Source: Palsa-504 sp050011155
Lineage (GTDB): Bacteria > Actinomycetota > Actinomycetes > Streptosporangiales > Streptosporangiaceae
Length of the DNA stretch: 64,000 bases
Assembly (NCBI GenBank): GCA_050011155.1
Contig: JBEKJP010000021.1
Location: 24,642-88,641, forward strand
Reading direction: 5' to 3'
Shown: positions 44,851-53,883 of the stretch, one piece after another
Position numbering within the stretch: the stretch's first letter is position 1
How the letters are laid out: every line of letters begins with the position of its first letter
Made by a program: the position numbers and the translations under genes
Notes under the pieces: model-generated
What the model saw: the letters and a program-made list of their open reading frames with translations, nothing else
The model's database searches: none
Told to the model about the DNA's origin: nothing

Positions 44851-46017
44851 CTAGGCGCTGGCTTTGTCCAGAGCCTGGGCGAAGTCGCTGACCAGGTCCT
44901 GGGTGCCCTCGATGCCCGAGCTGATCCGGACCAGGTCCGCGGTGATGCCCAGGCGGTCCCGGTCCTCGGCGCTCATGCCCGCGTGCGAGGTGACGGCCGG
45001 GCGGGTGATGAGCGTTTCCACCCCACCCAGGCTCGGTGCCGAGTAGGCCAGGGTCACCGCGTCGATCAGGGCTTGCGCGGCCCGCTCGCCGCCGTGCAGT
45101 CGCAGGCTCAGCATGCCGCCGGAGCCGGACAGCAGCTTGTCCGCGTGCGCGTGATCAGGGTGGGACGCTAGCCCCGGGTAGTTCACCGCGGCGACCGCGG
45201 GATGATCCTCGCAGAACCGGGCCAGCGCCAGCGCGTTGGCGTTGTGCGCCTGCACCCGCAGGGCGAGGGTCTTGATGCCCCGGGCGAGCAGGAAGCCCGC
45301 GTGCGGATCCAGCGAGCCGCCGAACAGGTTGAGCGTCTCGCGGACCCGCTCGATCACGTCCGCGCCGCCCATCACCGCGCCCGCGACCAGGTCCGAGTGG
45401 CCGCCCAGGTACTTGGTGGCGCTGTGGAAGACCACGTCGAAGCCGGCCGCCAGCGGACGGAAGTTCACCGGCGAGGCGAAGGTGTTGTCGATGACCGTGA
45501 CGATTCCCAGCTGCCGCCCGAAGTCCGCCACCTGGTCCAGCCGCCCGACCCGCATCAGCGGATTGGTGATCGTCTCCACCAGGAAGACCTTGGTCCGCTC
45601 GGTGCGCGCGGCCTCCCAGGTCTCCGGCCGCCCGGCGTCGACGAAGCTGACGGACCAGCCCAGATTCGCCGCGTGGCCGGTCAGGAAGTCGTGCGTCCCG
45701 CCGTACAGGCAGTCGCTGGCGAGCAGGTGATCCCCGGCGCGCATCAGGCTGAGCAGGATCGTCGTCACCGCCGCCATCCCGGACGACGTGGCCACCGCGG
45801 CCTCGGCGTCCTCGAGCGCCGCGAGCTTGTCGTGCAGGTACTGCTGGGACGGCGTCGAGTTGAGCCGGATGTACTTGATGTCGTGGTAGCTCGTCCCCGG
45901 CTCGACCTCGTACACCGTGCCCTGGTAGATCGGGAAGACCACGGAGCCGTCAGGCCCGGGCCTGCGTTCCCCGCCGTGCACCGCCACCGTGTGCATCGAT
46001 CCGCCGTTTCCGGACAT
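44851..46017 (-). CDS. PLP-dependent Cys/Met metabolism enzyme (cystathionine gamma-synthase/lyase-like)
   Basis: Fold-type I PLP enzyme of 388 aa. The cofactor lysine is Lys202 in HSATKYLGGHSD; TSSGMAAV and VIDNTFASP are standard, and the C-terminal ISSGIEGTQDLVSDF is typical of the family. It performs gamma- or beta-elimination or replacement on sulfur amino acids. The sequence SLDPHAGFLLARGIKTL places it near methionine gamma-lyase/cystathionine enzymes. The ATG at 46017 has GGGAGG eight bases upstream. It leads a run of four genes and follows the lipoprotein gene. Confidence 0.9.
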   Translation of the reverse strand: MSGNGGSMHTVAVHGGERRPGPDGSVVFPIYQGTVYEVEPGTSYHDIKYIRLNSTPSQQYLHDKLAALEDAEAAVATSSGMAAVTTILLSLMRAGDHLLASDCLYGGTHDFLTGHAANLGWSVSFVDAGRPETWEAARTERTKVFLVETITNPLMRVGRLDQVADFGRQLGIVTVIDNTFASPVNFRPLAAGFDVVFHSATKYLGGHSDLVAGAVMGGADVIERVRETLNLFGGSLDPHAGFLLARGIKTLALRVQAHNANALALARFCEDHPAVAAVNYPGLASHPDHAHADKLLSGSGGMLSLRLHGGERAAQALIDAVTLAYSAPSLGGVETLITRPAVTSHAGMSAEDRDRLGITADLVRISSGIEGTQDLVSDFAQALDKASA

Positions 46018-46152
46018 GCGGCCTCCCGTCGCGTCATACCGCCGCCAACCATCACAACAGGTCCCGCGATAAATACGCAAACCCAGGCACCAAACGGGGC
46101 CGGGTGCCCGCCCAGCTACTGGCGCCGCGCTGGTCGCGGCGGGACGCGCTGG

Positions 46153-47112
46153 CTACGGCATCAGCAGCTGTCGCACCGCGAACGGCTGCCTCAGCATCCC
46201 CGCCTCGAGCATCAGGTCCGCGACCCGCTGCAGCCGGACCTGGCTCAGCGAGGTGGGATAGGAGTCCAGGTGCACCGCCGCGTCGAGCCGCGGCACCATC
46301 CCGCTGATGTATGTCGGCAAGGCCCGTTCGACGACTGACCGGGTGGCGGCGAGTACCTGCGCCTGCTCGATCGCCCGCTGGAACGCGGCGACCACCGAGG
46401 GGTGCCGCTGCGCGTATCCGAGCAGTGCCTCGTACCCGGCGATCGGGAAGTTCGTCATCGGGCCGCTCGCGGTATCGGCCAGTTCCTCGGCGCCGATCTG
46501 CTCACCCGACTGCGTGATGAACGGCTCGGACACCCAGGCCGCGTCGACGATGCGATCCTTCAGCGCCGCCGCCATCTGAGGAAACGCGATAACCTTGAAT
46601 TTCACCGAATTGACGGGGACGCCGTAGGTCCGCAACGTCGAATCGACCATCAGCGATCCGATGTTGCCGAGCGCATTCACGGCTATCGTCTTCCCGCGCA
46701 GCTCCGGCACGGTGCGGATCGCGGAGTTCTTATCGATCATGAGCACATTCGTGCCGGGCAGCGTCTGCGCGCCATCGGCCACAATGCGGAGTTTCGCCCC
46801 CTGGCTCGCGGCCAGGATAGTCGTGACGTAATTGCTGAAGGCGAACTGCAGTTTCCCGGAGAGCAGTTCGGCGGTGGAGGCCTCGCCGCTGTCGAGGATC
46901 ACCGGTGTGACGTCGAGGCCCTGCGCCCTGAACAAGCCGCGCTGCAACGCGATGAAGACCGGCGCGTCATCGATGATCGGCAGGACGCCGACGTCAATGC
47001 GCGTCGGCGGGCCGACGTCAGCGTCCTTCGGCGCCGCGGGGGACGCGGTGCACCCGGCGACGGCCACGAGTGCGGCGACTGCGGTGAACCTTACGAGTTG
47101 ATGAAATTTCAT
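46153..47112 (-). CDS. NitT/TauT-type ABC transporter substrate-binding lipoprotein
   Basis: A 319-aa lipoprotein with a signal peptide ending in the lipobox VAVAGC (Cys21 counted from the ATG at 47112), followed by an SsuA/THI5-like binding domain (RIDVGVLPIIDDAPVFIALQ and GKTIAVNALGNIGSLMVDS). Family members bind sulfonates, nitrate, taurine or thiamine precursors. No permease or ATPase gene lies alongside, so it must work with a transporter encoded elsewhere. It is divergent from the sensor kinase at 47387 and may belong with the downstream PLP and LLM genes. Confidence 0.85.
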   Translation of the reverse strand: MKFHQLVRFTAVAALVAVAGCTASPAAPKDADVGPPTRIDVGVLPIIDDAPVFIALQRGLFRAQGLDVTPVILDSGEASTAELLSGKLQFAFSNYVTTILAASQGAKLRIVADGAQTLPGTNVLMIDKNSAIRTVPELRGKTIAVNALGNIGSLMVDSTLRTYGVPVNSVKFKVIAFPQMAAALKDRIVDAAWVSEPFITQSGEQIGAEELADTASGPMTNFPIAGYEALLGYAQRHPSVVAAFQRAIEQAQVLAATRSVVERALPTYISGMVPRLDAAVHLDSYPTSLSQVRLQRVADLMLEAGMLRQPFAVRQLLMP

Positions 47113-47386
47113 GGCTACCACCGAAGCGATGAAGGCACAACTGGGCAGCGTGATTCGTGGCGCCTCGAGCCGCGCCGAATTATCACTTTCTGAGAGGTGC
47201 CGATGTGGTCGTGATGGTCATGTCGTTGCTTTCGCTATTATCCCACCAGCACCACGGCTAAAGTGGTGAAGAGATCATATTGCTGTTATTGGGACGGCGT
47301 AGAACCTGGGGTGGCACGTTCCATAGCCAATGTCATCGATAGCCAAGCGTTTCGATACGAACGCGCAACCAGCGGGGACATCAGCG

Positions 47387-49795
47387 ATGGAGCATCCCGA
47401 GGCACCCGGGGCCAAACCGCCGCCCGCCCATGCCGCCGCACCGGCCGGCCGGCGGGTACCTTCGGCGCTGGCCTGGCGGAACTGGCCGATTTCGTGGCGG
47501 CTTACCGCCGTCGTGGTGGTCGCCGTCGTCCTGGACGGCGTGCTGGGCGGCCTGCGCCTGGCGGCGGCGGCCAGCAGCACCGCCCAGTTCGGCCGGGTGG
47601 CGCAGCTCGCGGTCCTCGGCCAGCAGGTCACCGGGCTCGCCCACGCGATGGAGGACGAACGTGACCAGACGGCCGGCTTCATCGCGGCCGGCCGGCCCGA
47701 CGCGGGCGCGGCCGCCGTCCAGCAGGACTACGCCGTGACCGATGCCAGGGCGAGGGAGGTCCGGTCGGCGGCGGCGGGAATCGGCACCGCGTTCCCGGCG
47801 GGCACGCGGGCCAAGGTCACCGCCGTGCTCAACCGGATCGGCGATCTCGGCGGACTGCGTGACGCGGCCCTGCACACCCAGCTCCCGTCGCTGCCCGTGA
47901 TCACTGACTACTCGGAATCGATCACCGACCTGTTCTCATTGAACGACGAGATCGCGCAGAGCAGCGCCGATTCGACCCTGGAGACCGACGTCCGCACGCT
48001 CGGATCCCTGTCCCGGATGACGGATGACGCCTCTATCCAGCGGGCCCTGTTGTATGCCGCCTTCGCCGAGCACCAGTTCGAGCCCGGCGCCCTGGCTGAC
48101 CTGATCACGGCCCAGGCCGCGCAGGCCAGTGACCTGGCCTCGTTCCAGGCCTCAGCCTCGCTCGCGCAGCAGCAGGCCTTCGACAACACGGTGACCGGGC
48201 CGGGCGTCAGCTCGGCCCTGCTCATGGAGCAGCACGCGATTCAGGCCGGCCGCCCGCAGACCGCGGGCCTCGGTATCAGCGGCGCGGCGGCACCCCGGCA
48301 GTGGTACTCCGCGATGTCCGACACGATCAGCGGGATGCGGCAGGTCGAAGGGAAGGTATCCGGTTCCGTCGTCGCCCAGAGCCGGGCCCTGAGACAGGGC
48401 CCGGAGCGGTCGGCGCTGCTCACGGGCACGCTGACCGGAACGATCCTGCTCTTCCTGCTGCTCGCGACGCTGGTCGTGGCCCGCTCGCTGGTCCTGCCGC
48501 TACGGCGGCTGCGGGCGGGCGCGCTGGACATCGCCACGTCGAGCCTGCCCGCCCGGGTACGGGAGCTGGGCGAGGCCAGGGACCCGTCGGCGAACCTCGA
48601 CGTCGCGCCGATCGCCGTGCATTCCACCGATGAGATCGGCCAGGTCGCCCGCGCCTTCGACCTCGTACACTCCGAAGCGGTGCGGCTGGCGGGCAACGAG
48701 GCCATGCTGCGCCACAGCGTCAGCGCGATGTTCGTCAGCCTGGCCCGGCGCAGCCAGTCGCTGATCGAGCGGCTGGCGCAGCTGATGCAGTCCGCCGGGC
48801 AGCGGGAACGAGATCCCGACCAGCGTTCCGAGATCTCCGCGATGGAGCACCTGGTCATCCGGATGCGCCGGAACTCGGAGAACCTGCTCGTGCTGGCTGG
48901 CTTCGAGGCCGTCCGCCGGTGGAGCGGGTCGGTGTCGCTCGAGGAACTGGTGCGGGCGGCGAGGTCGGAGATCGAGCAGCACAGCCGGGTCGACCTGGAC
49001 ATCGCGGCCGGGATCCTGGTCGGCGGCCAGGCCGCCACCGACCTGGTGCACCTGCTCGCCGAGCTTCTCGAGAACGCCGCCAAGTTCTCGCCGCGGGACA
49101 CCCGGGTTCAGGTGACGGGTTACGAGGTGGCCAGCGGCGGGGTGCTCGTCGAGATCCGGGACAGCGGGGTCGGCGTGGCCGCCGACCGGCTGGACGAGAT
49201 GAACCGGCGGCTCGATGACCCGCCGGAGGCCGACGTGTCGGTGTCGCGGCACATGGGGCTGTTCGCGGTATCCCATCTCGCGGCCAGGCACAGGGTGCGG
49301 GTCCGGCTGCGGGCGGCGTTCCCTGGGGGCCTGATCGCCCTGGTCTGGCTGCCGGACACCATCACCGACCGCGAGGCAGCTCCCGAGCAGGCACCCACGC
49401 CGCCGGGCAGCATCTTGCGAGTCGGCGGCTACTACCTGCCCGCGGGCGGCCGGCGTTACGGCGCTCACGAGCGCGTGCCCTCGCCTGCCCTCGCCGCCCC
49501 GCCGCCAGCCGTCCCGGAGACGACCGCCCCGGAGACGACCGCCCCGGAGATGGGCGCCGCGGTCGCGCCCGTTCCTGACGGCCTCGCCGTCACCGGCCTG
49601 CCGGTGCGCATCCCGCAGGCGGACCGCGGGCCCGGGTTCGCGGGCCTGCGACCGGACGCGGCGCCGCGGCCACCGGTGCCGCCGGTCACGCGATCGGCCG
49701 ACGCGGTCCGCTCTCGTCTGAGCGGATACCAGCGCGGGACCCGTCGCGCCGAACAGCAGATAACACGCGCGGACACCGAAAGGGCGGATCATTGA
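47387..49795 (+). CDS. Conservon-type sensor histidine kinase with NIT domain (CvnA-like)
   Basis: An 802-aa membrane sensor. One helix near residues 35-55 is followed by an extracellular nitrate/nitrite-sensing-type (NIT) domain, a second helix near residue 350, a HAMP linker and an ATPase domain with N-box ELLENAAKFSP, G1 EIRDSGVGV and G2 HMGLFAVSHLAARH. The usual phospho-acceptor H-box is not obvious, as in conservon kinases. The C-terminal 150 residues are Pro/Ala-rich with a PETTA repeat. The ATG at 47387 has a GGGGA site. It is coupled to the roadblock gene. Confidence 0.87.
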   Translation: MEHPEAPGAKPPPAHAAAPAGRRVPSALAWRNWPISWRLTAVVVVAVVLDGVLGGLRLAAAASSTAQFGRVAQLAVLGQQVTGLAHAMEDERDQTAGFIAAGRPDAGAAAVQQDYAVTDARAREVRSAAAGIGTAFPAGTRAKVTAVLNRIGDLGGLRDAALHTQLPSLPVITDYSESITDLFSLNDEIAQSSADSTLETDVRTLGSLSRMTDDASIQRALLYAAFAEHQFEPGALADLITAQAAQASDLASFQASASLAQQQAFDNTVTGPGVSSALLMEQHAIQAGRPQTAGLGISGAAAPRQWYSAMSDTISGMRQVEGKVSGSVVAQSRALRQGPERSALLTGTLTGTILLFLLLATLVVARSLVLPLRRLRAGALDIATSSLPARVRELGEARDPSANLDVAPIAVHSTDEIGQVARAFDLVHSEAVRLAGNEAMLRHSVSAMFVSLARRSQSLIERLAQLMQSAGQRERDPDQRSEISAMEHLVIRMRRNSENLLVLAGFEAVRRWSGSVSLEELVRAARSEIEQHSRVDLDIAAGILVGGQAATDLVHLLAELLENAAKFSPRDTRVQVTGYEVASGGVLVEIRDSGVGVAADRLDEMNRRLDDPPEADVSVSRHMGLFAVSHLAARHRVRVRLRAAFPGGLIALVWLPDTITDREAAPEQAPTPPGSILRVGGYYLPAGGRRYGAHERVPSPALAAPPPAVPETTAPETTAPEMGAAVAPVPDGLAVTGLPVRIPQADRGPGFAGLRPDAAPRPPVPPVTRSADAVRSRLSGYQRGTRRAEQQITRADTERADH

Positions 49796-50181
49796 GTCAG
49801 TCCCGGCTTGATTGGCTGATCACCGACTTCACCGAACGGGTGGCCCATGTCGCGCACGCCATCGTGGTGTCAGCGGATGGGGTGACGCTGGCGAAGTCCG
49901 ATGCCTTCCCGGAAGACCGCGCCGGGCAGCTCGCCGCGATCACGTGCGGCCTCGGCAGCCTGGTGGACGGGGCGGCGCAGATCCTCGACGCCGGGCCGGC
50001 CGTCCAGGCCATGGTGGAGATGACCCGCGGCCTGATGCTGATCAAGGCGATTAGCGGCACCGCCGTCCTGGCCGCCCTCGCGGCGACCGAGTGCGACATC
50101 GACCTCGTGGCCTACGAGATGACCATGCTGGTGGAGGAGGTCGGCGAGGTCCTGACCCCGCCGACCCGCGTCACCAGGTAA
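49792..50181 (+). CDS. Roadblock/LC7 domain protein (CvnB-like)
   Basis: A 129-aa roadblock protein beginning LDWLITDFTERVAHVAHAIV, with SADGVTLAKSD and the central LVDGAAQILDAGPAVQAMVE typical of CvnB in actinobacterial conservons. These bind the partner GTPase as regulators. The start is TTG within TTGA, overlapping the kinase stop by 4 bp, so translation is coupled. The expected next genes, cvnC (DUF742) and cvnD (GTPase), are absent: 217 bp of non-coding DNA follow. Confidence 0.9.
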   Translation: MSQSRLDWLITDFTERVAHVAHAIVVSADGVTLAKSDAFPEDRAGQLAAITCGLGSLVDGAAQILDAGPAVQAMVEMTRGLMLIKAISGTAVLAALAATECDIDLVAYEMTMLVEEVGEVLTPPTRVTR

Positions 50182-50263
50182 CCCAGCTAGCCGCGGCCAC
50201 CGCCCGCTGTTGTCGTTGAGGTGCGGGTGCCTGCTGAGGTTCTGCCCTGCCCCGGCCACCGGC

Positions 50264-50300
50264 ATGAAACCGGGCTTCGAGTGCGTTCGAACGCGCTGAT
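50264..50300. repeat. Dispersed hairpin repeat, copy 2
   Basis: Starts ATGAAACCGGGCTTCGAG and contains the palindrome AGTGCGTTCGAACGCGCT (50280-50297, one wobble pair). The order ATGAAACC, TTC-AG, GCGT, AACGC, CTG matches copy 1 at 39447-39496, with base changes in both. It lies in the 217-bp gap after the shortened conservon, where it could also act as a terminator. Confidence 0.5.
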
Positions 50301-50398
50301 GTGATCCCGTGATGCATGGCCAGGAGCAGGCACTTCATGACGCGAAGAGTTTATTCGGAAAATAGTTAGCCGTCCCGTACAAGCCGCGCGGCATTTGC

Positions 50399-51403
50399 TT
50401 ATGGCAAGGCGCCGAGACGGGGGTACACCCGGCGGGCGTTGTGCTCATAGACCTGGGCGCGCGTCTCCGGCGCCAGGCCGAGCGCGTCGACGTACCGCCG
50501 GGTGTCGTCGAAGTAATGCCCGGTCTGCGGGTCGATGCCGCGGACGGCGCCGATCATCTCCGAGCCGAACAAGATGTTGTCCGTTTCGATGACGGTGAAC
50601 AGCAGGTCGATGCCGGGCTGGTGGTAGACGCAGGTGTCGAAGTAGACGTTGCCCATCACCGACTCGGCCAGCGGCGGCCGGCCCAGCATGTCGGCCAGGC
50701 CGCGGAAGCGTCCCCAGTGGTACGGGACGGCACCGCCGCCGTGCGGGATGACCAGCCGCAGGTCGGGGAAGTCCTTGAACAGGTCGGCCTGCAGGAGCTG
50801 CATGAACGCGGTGGTGTCGGCGTTGAGGTAGTGCGAGCCGGTGGCGTGGAAGACCGGGTTGGTCACCGCGGACACGTGCACCATGGCGGGCACGCCGAGC
50901 TCGCACATGGCCTCGTAGAACGGGTACCAGGACCGGTCGGTCAGCGGCGGGGCGGTCCAGTGGCCGCCGCTGGGGTCCGGGTTGAGGTTGCAGCCCACGA
51001 AGCCGAGCTCGAGCACGCACCGGCGCAGCTCCGGGACGGACCGCTCGACCGGGACGCCGGGGGACTGGGGCAGCTGGCACACTCCGGCGAACCGGTCCGG
51101 GAACAGCGCGACGACGCGGGCGATCAGGTCGTTGCTGACCGTGGCCCACCGCTGGCCGACCGCCTCGTCGCCGAAATGGTGTTCCATCGCCGAGGCACGC
51201 GGCGAGAAGATGGTGAGATCGATGCCCCGTTCGGTCATCAGCTCGATCTGGCTGCCCTCGACCGACGCGCGGATGTCGTCGTCGGGAATGTCCGGGTACG
51301 GCGGCGGCGCCAGGCCGGCCTCGAACGCGGCCTTCTGCGCCTGCCGCCAGTCCGTGTGCGCCCGCGGCGCGGTGGTGTAGTGGCCGTGACAGTCGATGAT
51401 CAC
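50399..51403 (-). CDS. Amidohydrolase-2 family protein, 4-oxalomesaconate hydratase (LigJ)-like
   Basis: A 334-aa amidohydrolase. The N-terminal IIDCHGHYTTAP, with the HxH metal pair, closely resembles LigJ-type 4-oxalomesaconate hydratases; MVHVSAVTNPVFHATGSHYL and VIPHGGGAVPYHWGRF supply further metal and active-site histidines. Related decarboxylases (ACMSD, gamma-resorcylate type) share this fold and are the alternative. The GTG start overlaps the stop of the extradiol dioxygenase gene by one base (TAGTG) and has GGGGAG upstream, so both act in one aromatic pathway. Confidence 0.82.
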   Translation of the reverse strand: MIIDCHGHYTTAPRAHTDWRQAQKAAFEAGLAPPPYPDIPDDDIRASVEGSQIELMTERGIDLTIFSPRASAMEHHFGDEAVGQRWATVSNDLIARVVALFPDRFAGVCQLPQSPGVPVERSVPELRRCVLELGFVGCNLNPDPSGGHWTAPPLTDRSWYPFYEAMCELGVPAMVHVSAVTNPVFHATGSHYLNADTTAFMQLLQADLFKDFPDLRLVIPHGGGAVPYHWGRFRGLADMLGRPPLAESVMGNVYFDTCVYHQPGIDLLFTVIETDNILFGSEMIGAVRGIDPQTGHYFDDTRRYVDALGLAPETRAQVYEHNARRVYPRLGALP

Positions 51404-52368
51404 TAAGACTCCCCGACCGGACCATGAACAGGGGGGGTGCCATGAGTGTGGAAGGACGCGATCGTCTTCAGCCCCCAGGCTTGCCCCTTGGCCCGTTCGG
51501 CCTCGGTCCAGTCGACCGGCTGCCAGTCCGGCGCCAGGACGAGCCGCGCCCCGGCGTTGCACAGCTCGATGCGGTTGCCGCCGGGCTCGTACACGTACAG
51601 GAAGAACGTCTGCTGGATGGCGTGCTTGTGCGGCCCGGTCTCGATGAACACGCCGTGGTCCAGGGCGAGGTCGGCCGCCCGGAGGATGTCGGCCCTGGTG
51701 TCGGTCGCGAAGGCGATGTGGTGCAGCCGCCCCGCCGTCCCGGTCCAGTCGCGGGTGTAGACCGCGTCGTACCCCTTGTTGGTGAAGGTGGTCCAGCTGC
51801 CTGCCGTGCTGCCGTCGTCCAGCACGATCTGCTCGGTGACCAGCGCGCCGAGCACATCGCGGAGGTAGTCGCGGTTGGGCAGCACCTCGGCCCCGAGGTA
51901 GTTGACGTGGTCCAGGCGGCGCACCCCCACCCCGTGATCGGGGTAGGCCTGGGCCTGGTTCTTCAGCGACGGCGTCCGCCCGGCGGGCGGGGTGTACCAG
52001 CGCGACTCGTAGTACAGGCCGAACTCGTGGCCGTCCGGATCGGTGAACACGTAGGTCGGGCCGTAACCGGGATCGCCGTCGGCCCAGCCCACCCCGCGGC
52101 CGGAGGCGTCGATCGCCTTGACCCGCCGTTCCAGCGCCTCCGGGCTGGCCGCCCGCAGGTTCGTCCGCCCCACGCCGGACGTCTCGTGCGCGGTCAGCTT
52201 GACCGTCGTCTGCTCGTAGTCGTCCCAGGTGCGCAGGAACACCGAGTTCCCGGCCGAGCCTGTCTCGGTCAGGCCGAGGTAGCCGGTGAAGAACGCCAGG
52301 CTCTGCTCGGGTACCGGTGTCAGCAGCTCGATATGAGCCAGGTGAGCGATCTCATGCAGGGGCGGCAT
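51403..52368 (-). CDS. Vicinal-oxygen-chelate extradiol dioxygenase (catechol 2,3-dioxygenase-like)
   Basis: Type I extradiol dioxygenase of 321 aa with two VOC domains. Iron ligands fit His in LAHIELLTP-side and RLHHIAFATDT, and Glu in GGNRIELCNAG. The central DPDGHEFGLYYE belongs to the first domain. It cleaves a catechol ring next to the hydroxyl pair using Fe2+ and oxygen. It is coupled to the LigJ-like gene by a one-base overlap. The true substrate is uncertain. Confidence 0.88.
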   Translation of the reverse strand: MPPLHEIAHLAHIELLTPVPEQSLAFFTGYLGLTETGSAGNSVFLRTWDDYEQTTVKLTAHETSGVGRTNLRAASPEALERRVKAIDASGRGVGWADGDPGYGPTYVFTDPDGHEFGLYYESRWYTPPAGRTPSLKNQAQAYPDHGVGVRRLDHVNYLGAEVLPNRDYLRDVLGALVTEQIVLDDGSTAGSWTTFTNKGYDAVYTRDWTGTAGRLHHIAFATDTRADILRAADLALDHGVFIETGPHKHAIQQTFFLYVYEPGGNRIELCNAGARLVLAPDWQPVDWTEAERAKGQAWGLKTIASFHTHGTPPVHGPVGES

Positions 52369-52443
52369 AGGGCCTCCAGATCAGGACCGAACGGGCTGGG
52401 TCATTCCCTCCCTTTCTACCGCTACACCCGTGGACCAGTGAGA

Positions 52444-52488
52444 ACCCCGTGATGAACACGGGGTCATTACGGGCGCGACGCCGCGCCC
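52444..52488. terminator. Two adjacent hairpins in a divergent gap
   Basis: ACCCCGTG-ATGAA-CACGGGGT (52444-52464) and GGGCGCG-ACGC-CGCGCCC (52471-52488) are both perfect stems. They lie between the divergent dioxygenase and epoxide hydrolase genes, so they are unlikely to end either gene; they may be leader structures of the hydrolase mRNA or regulator sites. Confidence 0.45.
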
Positions 52489-52537
52489 GGCGCCGTTAGC
52501 GTCGTGGGCATCGCGACCGCGACGTCAGGAGATCGAA

Positions 52538-53746
52538 ATGCCCGCAGCAGACGACGCCATCCACCCGTTCAAGATCGGCTTTGCCGAGGCGGAGCTCACC
52601 GAACTGCGCAGGCGCGTAGCCGCGACCCGGTGGCCAGAACGCGAGTTGGTCACCGACGACTCGCAGGGCGCACCGCTCGCGATGATGCAGGATCTCGCCC
52701 AGCACTGGGCGACGGATTACGACTGGCGCAAGTGCGAGGCGTACCTGAACAGCCTGCCCAACTTCATCACCGAGATCGACGGGCTGGACATTCACTTCAT
52801 CCACGTCCGCTCCCGGCACTCCGGCGCGCTCCCGCTGATCGTCACGCACGGGTGGCCCGGATCGCCAATCGAGCAGCTGAAGATCATCGAGCCGCTCACC
52901 AACCCCACGGCGCACGGCGCCAGCGCGGCCGACGCGTTCCACCTGGTGATCCCCTCGCTGCCCGGCCACGGGTTCTCGGCCAAGCCGGCCGCCACCGGGT
53001 GGGATCCCACTCGCACCGCAAGGGCCTGGGTCGTGCTGATGAAGCGCCTGGGATACACCCGGTTCGTAGCCCAGGGCGGCGACTGGGGTGCGGCCGTCAC
53101 CCAGGCCATGGGGGAGCAGGCCCCACCGGAACTGGCCGGCATCCACTCCAACATGCCCGGCACCGCTCCGGCCGCGATCAACCAGGCGGTCCAGCGCGGT
53201 GACCCGCCGCCGCCGGATCTCTCGGCCGAAGAAGCACGCGCGTTCCAGCAGCTGAGCACCTTCTTCGCCAAGCATGTGGCCTACGCCCAGATCATGACGA
53301 CGCGTCCGCAAACGCTGTACGGGCTGGCGGACTCGCCCATCGACCTGGCCGCGTTCATGCTCGACCACGGCGACGGCACCGGCCAGCCCGGGCTCGTGGA
53401 AAAGGTCCTTCAGGGGCAGCTGGACAGCGCCCTGACCCGCGACGACCTCCTCGACAACATCACGCTGTACTGGCTGACCAACACCGGGATCTCCGCCGCC
53501 CGGCTGTACTGGGAGAACAAGGCGCAGTTCTTCGACGCCAAGCCCATCACCATCCCCTACGCCATCAGCGTCTTCCCCGACGAGCTCTACCAGGCCCCGC
53601 GGAGCTGGGCCGAACGCGCCTACCCGCACAACCTGCTCTACTTCAACGAGCTCGACCGAGGCGGCCACTTCGCCGCCTGGGAACAGCCGGACCTGTTCGC
53701 CGCCGAAATGCGCGCCGCGTTCCGGTCCCTGCGTACCGGGGACTAG
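52538..53746 (+). CDS. Epoxide hydrolase (EHN domain)
   Basis: Alpha/beta hydrolase of 402 aa with the N-terminal EHN domain (PFKIGFAEAELTELRRRV, residues 9-110) as in microsomal-type epoxide hydrolases. Oxyanion motif HGWPGS, nucleophile Asp182 in GGDWGAA, and the C-terminal catalytic His in RGGHFAAWEQP are all present, so it should be active. It opens an epoxide to a diol in the cytoplasm. AGGAG precedes the ATG. It is divergent from the aromatic-cleavage pair. Confidence 0.92.
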   Translation: MPAADDAIHPFKIGFAEAELTELRRRVAATRWPERELVTDDSQGAPLAMMQDLAQHWATDYDWRKCEAYLNSLPNFITEIDGLDIHFIHVRSRHSGALPLIVTHGWPGSPIEQLKIIEPLTNPTAHGASAADAFHLVIPSLPGHGFSAKPAATGWDPTRTARAWVVLMKRLGYTRFVAQGGDWGAAVTQAMGEQAPPELAGIHSNMPGTAPAAINQAVQRGDPPPPDLSAEEARAFQQLSTFFAKHVAYAQIMTTRPQTLYGLADSPIDLAAFMLDHGDGTGQPGLVEKVLQGQLDSALTRDDLLDNITLYWLTNTGISAARLYWENKAQFFDAKPITIPYAISVFPDELYQAPRSWAERAYPHNLLYFNELDRGGHFAAWEQPDLFAAEMRAAFRSLRTGD

Positions 53747-53883
53747 GGTGCGCCCGGTTTCCCGGTCCGCCGCGGGCCGTCCGGCTCGCAGGGGTGCGGA
53801 CCAGGGTATGACCCGGGTGCGGACGGCGGGCTCGGTACGCCATCCTTGACATCGGACCCACCGGAAAACGAGGAGCCGGCACC

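Noticed and set aside
46018..46152. Possible SAM riboswitch upstream of the PLP enzyme gene
   Set aside because: The leader on the minus strand is GC-rich with some inverted repeats, but I could not match it to SAM-I, SAM-II or SAM-IV core elements.
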